From NCBI GenBank assembly GCA_004321905.1, contig SCQF01000028.1, positions 50,666 to 114,665 of the forward strand: a stretch of DNA of 64,000 nt, given 5' to 3'. Both the position numbers and the translations under genes were made by a program. Shown in pieces: positions 55,216-63,763 of this stretch. Source of the stretch: Verrucomicrobiota bacterium. GTDB lineage: Bacteria; Verrucomicrobiota; Kiritimatiellia; CAIQIC01. How positions within the stretch are numbered: position 1 is the first letter of the stretch; the number at the start of each line of letters is the position of its first letter. Under the pieces are notes generated by a model. It saw nothing but the letters and a program-made list of their open reading frames with translations. It ran no database searches and was not told the DNA's origin.

Positions 55216-56601
55216 ATGAAAACTGCAAAACATAAAACCACGGTAGGCGTGATTGACACCGATGTGCTGGCCTATACCGCCGGTCGCGATGTCGAGTTGG
55301 ATCGTAACCTGATCACGGCTGATTGCGTGGGCACGGCCGCGCACGTCACCATGCTCGCGCGTATGCCAGAAAAGTGCCGCGTGCTTTCCACCGCCGACGC
55401 AAAAAAGGTCATCACCACGTTGGTCACCATTCTCAAACAGGCGCGCGCCGGAAAATTCAAAATCACCTTGGACGACCAGGATGTCCACCTTGCCGTTGAG
55501 CGCCACCTGACCGCGCAACTCGGCGACCTCGGCAAAAAAGTGCATACTTGCCGCAGCCGCAACGACCAAGTGGCCGTTGATTTGCGGCTCTTCGCCAAGG
55601 AAGAATTGCTCAGCGTACTCGCGGAAATCGCCTCGCTTTCCGGCGTGCTCAGCGACTTTGCCCGCCGCCACGCCACGATCCCGATGGTGGGCCGCACGCA
55701 TATGCAACCGGCGATGCCCAGCAGCGTTGGTCTCTGGGCTGACGCGCATGCCGCAGCGCTACTCGACGATGCCGCACTCGTGCTCGCCGCCTATCAGCTT
55801 AACGACCAATGCCCGCTCGGCGCCGCCGCCAGCTACGGCGTACCGCTCCCGATTGACCGCCAACTCGTCTCCGATCTACTCGGCTTCAGCCACCCGGTCG
55901 GCAACGTCCTGCACGCCATCAACAGCCGCGGCAAGCTGGAAAGCGTCATCCTCGGCGCACTGACGCACGTGATGCTCTCGCTTTCACGACTCGCCCAGGA
56001 TTTGATGCTGTTCACGATGCCGGAGTTCGGCTACTTCGAACTGCCCGCCGCGTTCTGCACCGGCAGCAGCATCATGCCGCAAAAGAAGAATCCCGACGTG
56101 CTCGAACTCGTCCGCTCGCGCGCTGCGCGCGTCACCGCTTGCCAGACGGCTGTGCTCGACATCGTCCGTTCCGCACCCTCCGGCTACAACCGCGACCTGC
56201 AGGATGCCAAGGAGCCGTTCATGGAAGGCTTGGCCATGACGCGCGCCACATTGCGCATTCTCACGCCACTGATCGCCGATATGGAAATCAACGCCGATGC
56301 GTTAGTTACCGCTTTCTCAGCCGACGTGTTCGCCACCGACCACGCGCTCGAACTCGTCGCCGGCGGCATGCCGTTCCGCGATGCCTACCACCACGTCAAG
56401 GCCCACCTCGACGAATTGGAAAACATGGATCCGTTCACGGCGGTCACCAAGAAGACGCATCTCGGCGCACCCGCTGGACTGGATTTTGACGCGACCACCG
56501 CCCGCATCGTCGCCATCGCCGAACTCGTCAGCGCCGAACGCGCCGAATTCCACGCGGCACTATCCAAGCTGCTGGGCATTGCCTGGCCGCTGAACCGATA
56601 G
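55216..56601 (+). CDS. argH: Argininosuccinate lyase
   Basis: 461 residues from ATG 55216 with GAGG upstream; the longer frame reads through the previous gene's end. Fumarase/aspartase-superfamily motifs: TCRSRNDQVAVDLRLF, GRTHMQPAMP and the signature GSSIMPQKKNPD. Last step of arginine biosynthesis (argininosuccinate to arginine plus fumarate). No other arg genes are nearby. A palindrome pair separates it from the convergent dsbD. Confidence 0.95.
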   Translation: MKTAKHKTTVGVIDTDVLAYTAGRDVELDRNLITADCVGTAAHVTMLARMPEKCRVLSTADAKKVITTLVTILKQARAGKFKITLDDQDVHLAVERHLTAQLGDLGKKVHTCRSRNDQVAVDLRLFAKEELLSVLAEIASLSGVLSDFARRHATIPMVGRTHMQPAMPSSVGLWADAHAAALLDDAALVLAAYQLNDQCPLGAAASYGVPLPIDRQLVSDLLGFSHPVGNVLHAINSRGKLESVILGALTHVMLSLSRLAQDLMLFTMPEFGYFELPAAFCTGSSIMPQKKNPDVLELVRSRAARVTACQTAVLDIVRSAPSGYNRDLQDAKEPFMEGLAMTRATLRILTPLIADMEINADALVTAFSADVFATDHALELVAGGMPFRDAYHHVKAHLDELENMDPFTAVTKKTHLGAPAGLDFDATTARIVAIAELVSAERAEFHAALSKLLGIAWPLNR

Positions 56602-56652
56602 TTTTCCAAGGGTTGGAAAACGAAGCGACCTGATTTTCCAAGCCTGGGAAAA
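56602..56652. repeat. Palindrome pair M (centres 56611/56643, spacing 32)
   Basis: TTTTCCAAGGGTTGGAAAA and TTTTCCAAGCCTGGGAAAA, between the convergent argH and dsbD genes. Confidence 0.9.
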
Positions 56653-56667
56653 GTCTGCCGATGATTT

Positions 56668-58227
56668 CTATTGCGGACGCAGGATGACGTAGGTTGGCAG
56701 ACCCACCGCACCATAGTGATCGAGAATGGCCTTGGCGGGCGCATCGTTGGGTTGGTCGGCCTGATATTTGATGACCGCGAAGCCGGCGAGGCGCTTTTGC
56801 ACTTCGGGATCTTTGAAGGTGGTCGCTTCCATCGCATGGCAGTTTTTGCACCACGTGGCCCAAAAATCAATGAAGACCGCTTTGCCGTCCGTGCGCGCAG
56901 CGGCGAGTTGTTGCGCGAATTCCCTGGCGGGTGTATTCCCACCGCCGGCCAGCGGACGAAACAAACGATAGGCTTCCAAGCCGTAGTAGCCGGCGAGCAC
57001 GAGGATCAGAAGGCCAAACGTATACTTCACCTTGGTCATCCAGGCGCCCGGCTTGGGCAGGAAGGAAAGGCCGGCACCCGCGAGGGGCCACGGCAAGGCC
57101 ATGCCGAGGCCCAACACAAACGGCAGCAAAAGGCCGAGCGGCTGGCCCTGGCTATAGAGTTTACCGGCGAGCAGGAGCACCGTCAGCACCACCGGCGCGA
57201 CGCAGGCACCCGCCAGCAGCGCCGCCACGAGGCCCATCGTGAACGCGATGCCCAGCGAGCCACGCCGCTGTTGCGCAGGCACACCGATGTTGCTCTGGAA
57301 GCGCGAGAAATCAACTTGGATGAGATCGAACATCGCCAGGGCCAAGACCACGAAGATCACCGCGATCCCGGCATTGAACCACGGCGAAGCATTGAGCGCG
57401 CCGAACTTCGCACCGGTCAGCACGACGATCAGACCGAGTACGCCATAGGTCAACGCCATACCCAGTCCATAGATGCCGCCGAGCAAAAAACCGCGGCGCG
57501 GCGAGCCAGCACGCGCGCCGGCGCCGATGATGGCCAGGTTCACCGGAATCATCGGCAACACACACGGCGTCAGGTTCAATAGCAATCCGCCCACTAAAAG
57601 AATCAACACCGTCGCCCATGAAAAGGCTTCGCCCACCGCCGTCACCTTGGCCGCCGAGGGCCCTGCGGCTGAGTCCAGAAACGCGAGAAATTTTGTTTTA
57701 TCGAGATAGCCGGCGGTACTTGCGGCAACAACAAAATGACTCGCTTCGCCCACCCATGCCTCAGTTGCCGTTGCGGACGAAGCCGTATTGTGGGACGGTT
57801 GCGGCTGGGCTTCTTGTCGCGGTGCAGAAAGGCCCGTCCAGACGAGGTGGAAAATTTTCTTTTCCGGGAAAAAACACATCGTGTCGTTACAGCCTTGAAA
57901 CTCCACCGCGCAGTCCAGTTTGACGGGCGGCGGTTCAGCGCGATAGCGTAGCGTCACGTCGCGATCGAAAACGGCTTTCTCTGCCCCACTAAACTTGTCA
58001 TGGATTTTTACCGGGCGCGGGGGATCAAGCGGTGCCAACTGCGCGCCTGTTGTGGACACCTTCAGGTGCTCGGCATAGAGGAAATGGCCGGCAGGAATCT
58101 TGAGCGCCACTTCTACCAGGGTTTGGCCATCCGACCGCTGCGCCGTCGCTTCGACGCCAAACGGACTGGCAGCTTCCACCGTCGCAAGACCGATCACCAT
58201 CGCAAAGAAAAACAGCCATTGTTTCAT
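56668..58227 (-). CDS. dsbD: Thiol:disulfide interchange protein DsbD
   Basis: 519 residues from ATG 58225-58227, giving signal peptide MKQWLFFFAMVIGLATVEA; the upstream frame would translate a palindrome. DsbD-alpha domain with CAVEFQGCNDTMCFFP cysteines, eight-helix beta domain with NLTPCVLPMIP and GACVAPVVLT cysteines, and gamma thioredoxin domain with WATWCKNCHAMEATTF. Carries electrons from cytosolic thioredoxin to periplasmic thiols. The C-terminus is slightly shorter than in E. coli DsbD (565). Confidence 0.95.
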   Translation of the reverse strand: MKQWLFFFAMVIGLATVEAASPFGVEATAQRSDGQTLVEVALKIPAGHFLYAEHLKVSTTGAQLAPLDPPRPVKIHDKFSGAEKAVFDRDVTLRYRAEPPPVKLDCAVEFQGCNDTMCFFPEKKIFHLVWTGLSAPRQEAQPQPSHNTASSATATEAWVGEASHFVVAASTAGYLDKTKFLAFLDSAAGPSAAKVTAVGEAFSWATVLILLVGGLLLNLTPCVLPMIPVNLAIIGAGARAGSPRRGFLLGGIYGLGMALTYGVLGLIVVLTGAKFGALNASPWFNAGIAVIFVVLALAMFDLIQVDFSRFQSNIGVPAQQRRGSLGIAFTMGLVAALLAGACVAPVVLTVLLLAGKLYSQGQPLGLLLPFVLGLGMALPWPLAGAGLSFLPKPGAWMTKVKYTFGLLILVLAGYYGLEAYRLFRPLAGGGNTPAREFAQQLAAARTDGKAVFIDFWATWCKNCHAMEATTFKDPEVQKRLAGFAVIKYQADQPNDAPAKAILDHYGAVGLPTYVILRPQ

Positions 58228-58288
58228 GCGCGCCTCCGATGCGATTGAATGTAACCGGAATGCGCCGGGTTGCAAGCGGGTCCCGCAT

Positions 58289-58307
58289 TTTTCCAAGCCT
58301 TGGAAAT
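58289..58307. repeat. Single palindrome between TlpA-like and dsbD genes
   Basis: TTTTCCAAGCCTTGGAAAT, in the 140-base gap upstream of dsbD. Confidence 0.85.
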
Positions 58308-58367
58308 TGCACGATTGCCACGATGCCGCCCGGACAAACGCGAACACAGCGCACGCCACGGGGAGGC

Positions 58368-58835
58368 TCACGGTAATATTTTTTTGATTTCGCCTTCCGG
58401 CAAGGACATGGGATGCCCTTCCCAGACAATCACATTATCTTTGTTGACCACGATGGCGTGAGGAATGCCCGTGACACCAAATTTTCCAGCAAGCTTACCG
58501 CCACTATCGTGCGCCACGAGATAGTCCATCGGCACCTTTTTTATAAAGGCACGCACTTCGGAAGGGTTTTCGCCGGTGATGCCGACAATTTCGAGGCCCT
58601 GATCTTTGTATTTTTTATAGATTTCGTTCAGATGCGGGATGCTCTGCCGGCAAGGCGGACACCACGTGGCCCAGAATTCGACGATCCGCGGCTTGCCGCT
58701 CAGGTCAGCCTGCCCCTTAATAAAGGCCAGTTTCCCCGCCGGAAATTTCTGTCCCACATTGGAGTTGTCGGAACGCGCCCCCACGACCGGCACCAACACG
58801 GCGACGGCTAAAAACCCAATAATCCATGACTTCAT
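58368..58835 (-). CDS. TlpA-like periplasmic thioredoxin
   Basis: 155 residues from ATG 58833-58835. Signal sequence (MKSWIIGFLAVAVLVPVVGA), redox motif FWATWCPPCRQSIPHL and cis-Pro loop GVTGIPHAIVVN. The WCPPC form is typical of TlpA/ResA reductants. Lies 140 bases upstream of dsbD on the same strand, so DsbD is the probable electron donor. Confidence 0.92.
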   Translation of the reverse strand: MKSWIIGFLAVAVLVPVVGARSDNSNVGQKFPAGKLAFIKGQADLSGKPRIVEFWATWCPPCRQSIPHLNEIYKKYKDQGLEIVGITGENPSEVRAFIKKVPMDYLVAHDSGGKLAGKFGVTGIPHAIVVNKDNVIVWEGHPMSLPEGEIKKILP

Positions 58836-58863
58836 GTTGTCTCTCCTCTTGTGACGATGTCCA

Positions 58864-59160
58864 TTAATCCAGCATTCGCCAAACACGGTCAATGATGGAC
58901 TTTTCTGGAGCCGTAAAACGCGAACCCAGTTCCTTGGCGATCAACAGCGTAGACCAAACGAGCGCCGTGACCACAATCATCATTAAAAACCAAAACAAGA
59001 TTTCACGCCGGCGAAGCACTCCCTGCCGGCGCCGCGAACGGTGGAACACCGCACCCGCCGAGATCGGCGCGGCTGCAAGGCCCTGACCCGCCGGCGGCTT
59101 GACGCCAAGGGCTTCCTGCGGACGAAACTCCCGCGTCACGGGATCGTACACCATGGACAT
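58864..59160 (-). CDS. Small single-pass membrane protein
   Basis: 98 residues, starting MSMVYDPVTREFRPQEALG. One membrane helix (ILFWFLMMIVVTALVWSTLLI) between a basic stretch (RSRRRQGVLRRRE) and a short C-terminal helix. Twenty-eight bases upstream of the TlpA-like gene in the same direction. Function unknown; topology suggests an inner-membrane accessory factor. Confidence 0.65.
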   Translation of the reverse strand: MSMVYDPVTREFRPQEALGVKPPAGQGLAAAPISAGAVFHRSRRRQGVLRRREILFWFLMMIVVTALVWSTLLIAKELGSRFTAPEKSIIDRVWRMLD

Positions 59161-59280
59161 ATTCTTTTTCTCACACCGTGGATGGATTGTTAAATCATCG
59201 CCGCCGGCAAATCAAAGCAATTCGCGCTTCGTATTCGCGCTTGCATTATAGCGTGGTTTTCGGAGAAACAAAGCGCACAC

Positions 59281-60282
59281 ATGAAGCGCCGCATCCAATT
59301 CCACATTCCGCAAGCCTATGCCGGCTTATCCCTGTTGGAGTTTCTTGCCCAACGCTTTCCCTATCACGACCAAACGGGGTGGGCGGAACGCATCGCACAG
59401 CATCGCCTCCAAGTCAATCACCGCCCCGTGGAGGCTGCCTGCGCGCTGGCGCGGGGCGATCTCGTCGAATATATCGCCAGCGATATTCCCGAACCACGTG
59501 TCAATCTTGATGTGACGGTGATTTTTGAGGACGCGGACCTGTTCGCCATCAACAAGCCGCCGAATTTGCCGAGTCATCCGGGTGGGCGCTACTTCCAGCA
59601 CACACTCTGGGCCAGGCTCAAGACGCACTTCGGTTTGGCGCAGCCCATGCTCATCAATCGCCTTGATCGCGAGACCTCCGGTTTGACCCTCGTCGCAAAA
59701 AATGAGCAAGCGGCCAAAGAGCTTCGCACCGAGTTCAGTTCGCGACGTGTCGAAAAGAAATATCTCGCACTGGTCGAGGGTGTGTTTCCGCCGCGGCTCG
59801 CCGCGCGCGGCCTGCTCCTGCCGGACCCGGACTCGCCGGTGAAGAAAAAAGTGAAATTTGTCAGTGCCGAAGTCGCGCCGCCGGAGCACGCCAGCCGGTG
59901 GGCCGAAACCGTTTTCCAAGGTTTGGAAACCGTGAGCGGTGATGTTTCCAAGGCTTGGAAATCCGGCCCGGTCAGTTTGATTGAGGCCCTGCCGACCACC
60001 GGCCGCCTGCATCAAATCCGCGCAACGCTGCAAACCCTCGGCTTCCCCGTTGTCGGCGATAAACTCTATGGACACGACCCTGCGATTTTTGTCCGGTTTT
60101 GCAAGGATGAACTGACCGACGAGGACCGCGCGCGCTTACGAATGGATCGGCAGGCATTACATGCCGCGAGCCTACGAATTCAACATCCCCGGACCCGCCG
60201 TATGCTGGAATTGGAAGCGCCGCTACCCGCCGACATGGCCGCACTGCTGGCCGCCATGCGCGCCGCCAGGCTTAATCCATGA
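59281..60282 (+). CDS. RluA-family pseudouridine synthase
   Basis: 333 residues. N-terminal S4-like region (LEFLAQRFPYHDQTGWAERIAQHRLQVNHRPVE), catalytic aspartate in INRLDRETSGL (usually HRLDxxTSG), and TGRLHQIRATLQTLGFPVVGDKLYG. Modifies uridines in rRNA or tRNA. Residues about 210-228 (VFQGLETVSGDVSKAWKSG) are the translation of a 32-bp-spaced palindrome pair inserted in frame between two core strands. Convergent 11-base overlap with the HAD gene. Confidence 0.92.
   Translation: MKRRIQFHIPQAYAGLSLLEFLAQRFPYHDQTGWAERIAQHRLQVNHRPVEAACALARGDLVEYIASDIPEPRVNLDVTVIFEDADLFAINKPPNLPSHPGGRYFQHTLWARLKTHFGLAQPMLINRLDRETSGLTLVAKNEQAAKELRTEFSSRRVEKKYLALVEGVFPPRLAARGLLLPDPDSPVKKKVKFVSAEVAPPEHASRWAETVFQGLETVSGDVSKAWKSGPVSLIEALPTTGRLHQIRATLQTLGFPVVGDKLYGHDPAIFVRFCKDELTDEDRARLRMDRQALHAASLRIQHPRTRRMLELEAPLPADMAALLAAMRAARLNP
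59912..59962. repeat. Palindrome pair N inside the rluA-family gene (centres 59921/59953, spacing 32)
   Basis: TTTTCCAAGGTTTGGAAAC and GTTTCCAAGGCTTGGAAAT, read in two different frames (FQGLE and SKAWK) because 32 is not a multiple of three. Confidence 0.9.
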
Positions 60283-60964
60283 AAAAACGCAGTCGCTCCG
60301 GCGTCATACCCGCGAGCGAAGGCGTGGTGAAATCGGCCTTGTGCAAGCGCGGTGCACCATAACTGGTCTGCACGGCAAGCACACGCAAGCCCGCGCCCTT
60401 CGCGGCCTCGATCCCCCAAGGAGAATCTTCAATAGCCAACACCTGCGACGGCTCAATCGTATGCGCGGGCTGTGCCCGCCACAGTTTTTCCAGCGCAAGG
60501 CGATAACACGTTGGATCAGGTTTGCTGGCGGCAACCTCGTCGGCGGTGACGATGGTGTCGAACACGTCCAACCCTTTAACTTGGTGGAGTATCGCGCTCA
60601 CGTCACGGTGTGTTGCGCCCGTACAGAGCGCGAGTGGAATTTTTGCCACCTTCAGTGCCGCGAGCAATTCCACCGCGCCGGGAAAGGGTTGAATACCCCG
60701 GCGCTCAATCACATTCGCAAAGGCGTCGGCTTTGCTGGCCACTAATTGGCGCAACCGGTCTTGCGCCAGCGGCTGATGCGCCTGTTGAAAACGATGCAGG
60801 AACACACCCCGATCATCGAAACCGAGATAATGTTCCTCGTATTCCTCTGGCGAAAGCGCCAACCCGAGGGGCTCAAGCACCACGTTGATCGCCGCCTGAT
60901 GAAACGGCTCGGAGTCCACCAGCACGCCATCAAAATCAAAAATTACCGCGGCTAAGTTGCTCAT
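60272..60964 (-). CDS. HAD-superfamily hydrolase (beta-phosphoglucomutase/CbbY-like)
   Basis: 230 residues from ATG 60962-60964. Motif I IFDFDGVLVDSEP, motif II LALCTGATHRDV, motif III KPDPTCYRLALEKL and motif IV IEDSPWGIEAAKGAG. The four-helix cap between motifs I and II places it in subfamily I, like phosphoglycolate phosphatase or beta-phosphoglucomutase; the substrate is not decidable. Confidence 0.9.
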   Translation of the reverse strand: MSNLAAVIFDFDGVLVDSEPFHQAAINVVLEPLGLALSPEEYEEHYLGFDDRGVFLHRFQQAHQPLAQDRLRQLVASKADAFANVIERRGIQPFPGAVELLAALKVAKIPLALCTGATHRDVSAILHQVKGLDVFDTIVTADEVAASKPDPTCYRLALEKLWRAQPAHTIEPSQVLAIEDSPWGIEAAKGAGLRVLAVQTSYGAPRLHKADFTTPSLAGMTPERLRFFMD

Positions 60965-61001
60965 AAGTTGGAACCCATCATCAAACGCACCGCGCGGCGA
61001 G

Positions 61002-61628
61002 TCAAGCCTTGCCGCTGAGCAAGCGCACGACTTCATCGTCTTCAATCTGGCCGAAGTCCTGATAGAACTGGCCCACGGCCATGAACCATTCCGGCGCGTG
61101 CAAACAGATGGTTTCATCCGCCAACGCGGCTACTTTCGCCAAGGTATCCGGCGGCGCAACCGGCACGGCGACGATCAGCCGCGCCGGTTTGCGCGGACGC
61201 AGCCCTTGCAAGGCGGCAAGCATTGTTGCGCCGGTGGCAAGGCCGTCGTCGGTGATGATGACGTTGCGTCCAGCGGGATCACGTGGCGCGCGATCGGCGG
61301 AAAAAAGCTGACGGCGGCGACGCAACTCCTGAAGCTGCTCCGTGGCTTCGCGATCAAGATAGGTGGAAACTTCGCGACGCCAACGCGGATCGTTGAGAAA
61401 AATTTGACCGCTTTCATCAATCGCGCCGATCGCCACCTCCGGATTGCCGGGTGCACCGAGTTTGTGGGTCAACACCACATCCACTTCGCCTTCCAGCTGC
61501 TCCGCGAGGCGCGCCGCGAGCACCACCCCACCCCGTGGAATTCCCAGCACCAATGGATTTCTTCCACGGTACAGCGCAAGCTTCTCCACCAGCTTGTCTG
61601 CCGCTTCCTTTCGATTTTGAAAAATCAT
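61002..61628 (-). CDS. Phosphoribosyltransferase-family protein
   Basis: 208 residues from ATG 61626-61628 (MIFQNRKEAADKLVEKL). PRPP-binding motif NVIITDDGLATGATM and a GIPRGGVVLAARLAEQL strand-loop. Similar stand-alone proteins are common and poorly characterised; salvage or regulatory function. Upstream is a gene remnant, so it is now transcribed from its own promoter or from the remnant's. Confidence 0.87.
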   Translation of the reverse strand: MIFQNRKEAADKLVEKLALYRGRNPLVLGIPRGGVVLAARLAEQLEGEVDVVLTHKLGAPGNPEVAIGAIDESGQIFLNDPRWRREVSTYLDREATEQLQELRRRRQLFSADRAPRDPAGRNVIITDDGLATGATMLAALQGLRPRKPARLIVAVPVAPPDTLAKVAALADETICLHAPEWFMAVGQFYQDFGQIEDDEVVRLLSGKA

Positions 61629-61697
61629 AAAAATTGGGAACCGTAGATAAACGCGGATGCACACAGATTTTTCCGTGTGGTTCCGTGTATTCCGTGG

Positions 61698-61769
61698 TTA
61701 CTCCTTGCATCCTTTGACGCACACCAACGGTACGAGTTTGGCGACCTTGCGCGCGAGACCCGCGGCGTA
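61698..61769 (-). pseudogene. C-terminal remnant of rtcB RNA ligase
   Basis: In the frame ending at TAA 61698-61700 the sequence reads AAGLARKVAKLVPLVCVKGCKE, matching the C-terminus of RtcB (…AGLARxVARLxPLxCIKG). Only about 22 codons survive. It is directly joined, out of frame, to the first third of an archease gene, which normally neighbours rtcB. Confidence 0.6.
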
Positions 61770-61909
61770 CGCGGTACGATGGTTTTGAGATCGGTGATGA
61801 CGGCGGTCAGCGCGAGCGCGCACGGCGCGAAAGCGGCTGCGGGCGTAATACCCCAGCCACGAATGTCGATATCGGCTTTGTGCTCAAAATGTTCCCAGTG
61901 ACCGCGCAT
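61770..61909 (-). pseudogene. N-terminal remnant of an archease gene
   Basis: ATG 61907-61909 reads MRGHWEHFEHKADIDIRGWGITPAAAFAPCALALTAVITDLKTI, clearly the archease N-terminus (GHWExxEHxADIxIRGxG...ALAVTD). After about 45 codons it changes to unrelated sequence; archeases are about 140 residues. A deletion fusing it to the end of rtcB explains the structure. Confidence 0.75.
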
Positions 61910-61980
61910 GCGCCCATGATGCGCGTGAGACGCGGTAGAAGGCCAGTATTAAAAACACGACGGCTTCGCGCAGGACAAAG

Positions 61981-63492
61981 CTACACCGCCACGACGCACC
62001 GCGCGCCTTGATTATAGATCGGGATTTTTTCGCCCTGAAAATAACGGTAACATTGCAGTTTGTCGGGCAGCATAGCAGGTTTGAAGACCGCCTTGCCCAT
62101 CAGCAGTCGCGTACAGGTCTGGATGCCTTCGACAATCGACGGGTAAGGAAAAATCATGTCGGCCAGCTCGGTGATGCCCTTGCCGAGGTAGATCACCAGC
62201 GCGACGACTTGAATGGCATCGGAGGCGTGTTCGCCGACCGCACGCATGCCGAGTACCTTCATTTTGTCATCGTCGGAAACCAGCAGCTTGAAGAAGCCGC
62301 GCGTCTTACGCATCGCAATGGCGCGCGAGAGCACTGAGTAAGCTACCTTCGCCACGCGATAGGGGATGCCTTGCTGTCGTAACGTCTGCTCGTTCGCGCC
62401 GACCAGTGCGACTTCCGGGCTGAGGAACATGATCGAAGACATGATTTTGTAGCGGATCGGCGCCGCTTTGAAATCGGCGAACATACTGACCACCGCGTGG
62501 CGCGCTTCGCGTTCGCCCACGCTGACCAGCGCGATGTGCCCGGAAATATCGCCCACCGCGTGGATATTCGGCACGTTGGTCTGCGTATCGTTGTCGGGAA
62601 TTTCGATGCCGCGTTCGTTCGTCCGCACCTTGGCCTGCTGTAACTGCAACGCCTCGCTGTTCGGCACGCGACCCACGGAAACCAGCGCCCGCTCGACACG
62701 CAACACCTGCCGCTGTTCATCCGGACAGGCGATTTCATACTCCACCTCGCCACCCTTTTGCTCCAGCCGGACGAGCCGCGCTTGCTCGTGTACCGTCACG
62801 CCGCTACGCACGAGGTTCTGCGTGACGATTTGCGAAATGTCTTCATCTTCAAATGGCAGGAGCCGGTTCTCCCGCTCAATCATGAACACCTTGGTCTGGC
62901 CAAAATTGGCGAACATACTGGCAAATTCGCAGCCGATGATGCCGCCGCCGACGATCACCAGGCTCTTGGGAAAGCGGTCGAAGTGCAGGATGCCGTTGCT
63001 GGTGACGATCACTTTTTCGTCCACGGGAATTTCCGGCAACAGACGGGGCCGACTGCCGGCCGCGATGATGGTTTTTTCCGCCGTAATCATTTGCGCGGAA
63101 CCATCGGGCAAGGTGATCTTGAGTTGCGTGGGCGCGACAAAACTCGCCATACCTTGGACAAAGTTAATACTGCTGGTGCGCTCCTGAATCAGGCTCAGTT
63201 GGCGCTGAAGTAACGCCTGATTTTCTTCGATCGCATCCTGAATGACCGCCTTGACTTGCGCGAACGGCAGCTCGCTGGCCGCGCTAACGCCCAACTCATC
63301 GCGAATGGTTTTGGCTTTGTTGGAAAGCTCCCACATCGTCTTCGAGGCCAACGCGCCATCGAAAATACCGGTGCCGCCGAGCCGGTTCTTTTCGACCAAC
63401 AACACCGATTTCCCGAAATCCACCGCGCGCATCGCCGCCGCGTAGCCCGACGGCCCGCCGCCGATGACGCATAAATCATAGCTATCCCTCAT
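61981..63492 (-). CDS. SthA-like pyridine-nucleotide-disulfide-family flavoprotein lacking redox cysteines
   Basis: 503 residues from ATG 63490-63492. FAD motif DLCVIGGGPSGYAAAMRA, NAD motif SLVIVGGGIIGCEFASMFANFG, and FAD motif NIHAVGDISG. Where relatives have GGTCLNxGCIPSK this protein reads GGTGIFDGALASK, so both active-site cysteines are gone; the C-terminal HxxxxE is replaced by FPYPSIVE, as in soluble transhydrogenase SthA (FNYPTMAE). Probably NAD(P)+ transhydrogenase (Si-specific) or a relative. Confidence 0.85.
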   Translation of the reverse strand: MRDSYDLCVIGGGPSGYAAAMRAVDFGKSVLLVEKNRLGGTGIFDGALASKTMWELSNKAKTIRDELGVSAASELPFAQVKAVIQDAIEENQALLQRQLSLIQERTSSINFVQGMASFVAPTQLKITLPDGSAQMITAEKTIIAAGSRPRLLPEIPVDEKVIVTSNGILHFDRFPKSLVIVGGGIIGCEFASMFANFGQTKVFMIERENRLLPFEDEDISQIVTQNLVRSGVTVHEQARLVRLEQKGGEVEYEIACPDEQRQVLRVERALVSVGRVPNSEALQLQQAKVRTNERGIEIPDNDTQTNVPNIHAVGDISGHIALVSVGEREARHAVVSMFADFKAAPIRYKIMSSIMFLSPEVALVGANEQTLRQQGIPYRVAKVAYSVLSRAIAMRKTRGFFKLLVSDDDKMKVLGMRAVGEHASDAIQVVALVIYLGKGITELADMIFPYPSIVEGIQTCTRLLMGKAVFKPAMLPDKLQCYRYFQGEKIPIYNQGARCVVAV

Positions 63493-63555
63493 GATCGAAC
63501 TCCTATCCAACCTCCATTGCTGTTGGAATATATGGAATAATCACAAATCCGCAAC

Positions 63556-63574
63556 TTTTTCCAAGCTTGGGAAC
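63556..63574. repeat. Single palindrome upstream of tRNA-Glu
   Basis: TTTTTCCAAGCTTGGGAAC, lacking the central base as in one member of pair I. Confidence 0.7.
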
Positions 63575-63636
63575 CCGCGCGCAATAATTCGGTTGTCCAA
63601 ACGGAAAATTTTGCTATCGTTTGCGCCGCTTTGCAC

Positions 63637-63712
63637 GACCCCATCGTCTAGAGGCCTAGGACATCAGGTTTTCATCCTGATAACACGGGTTCGAATCCCG
63701 TTGGGGTCGCCA
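63637..63712 (+). tRNA. tRNA-Glu (anticodon TTC), CCA encoded
   Basis: Cloverleaf: acceptor GACCCCA/TGGGGTC, D-arm TCGTCTAGAGGCCTAGGA, anticodon loop TTTTCAT with TTC at the anticodon, and T-arm CGGGTTCGAATCCCG. Discriminator G at 63709 and genomic CCA at 63710-63712. Confidence 0.97.
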
Positions 63713-63763
63713 ATAAATCAAGAGTTTTTTAGTGTTATCACTCCTTCTTACCTCCTTGTGTTG

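Noticed and set aside
61770..61909. Sequencing error rather than a real archease/rtcB deletion
   Set aside because: A one-base error cannot remove the missing two thirds of archease and nearly all of rtcB; only the frame change at the junction could be an error.
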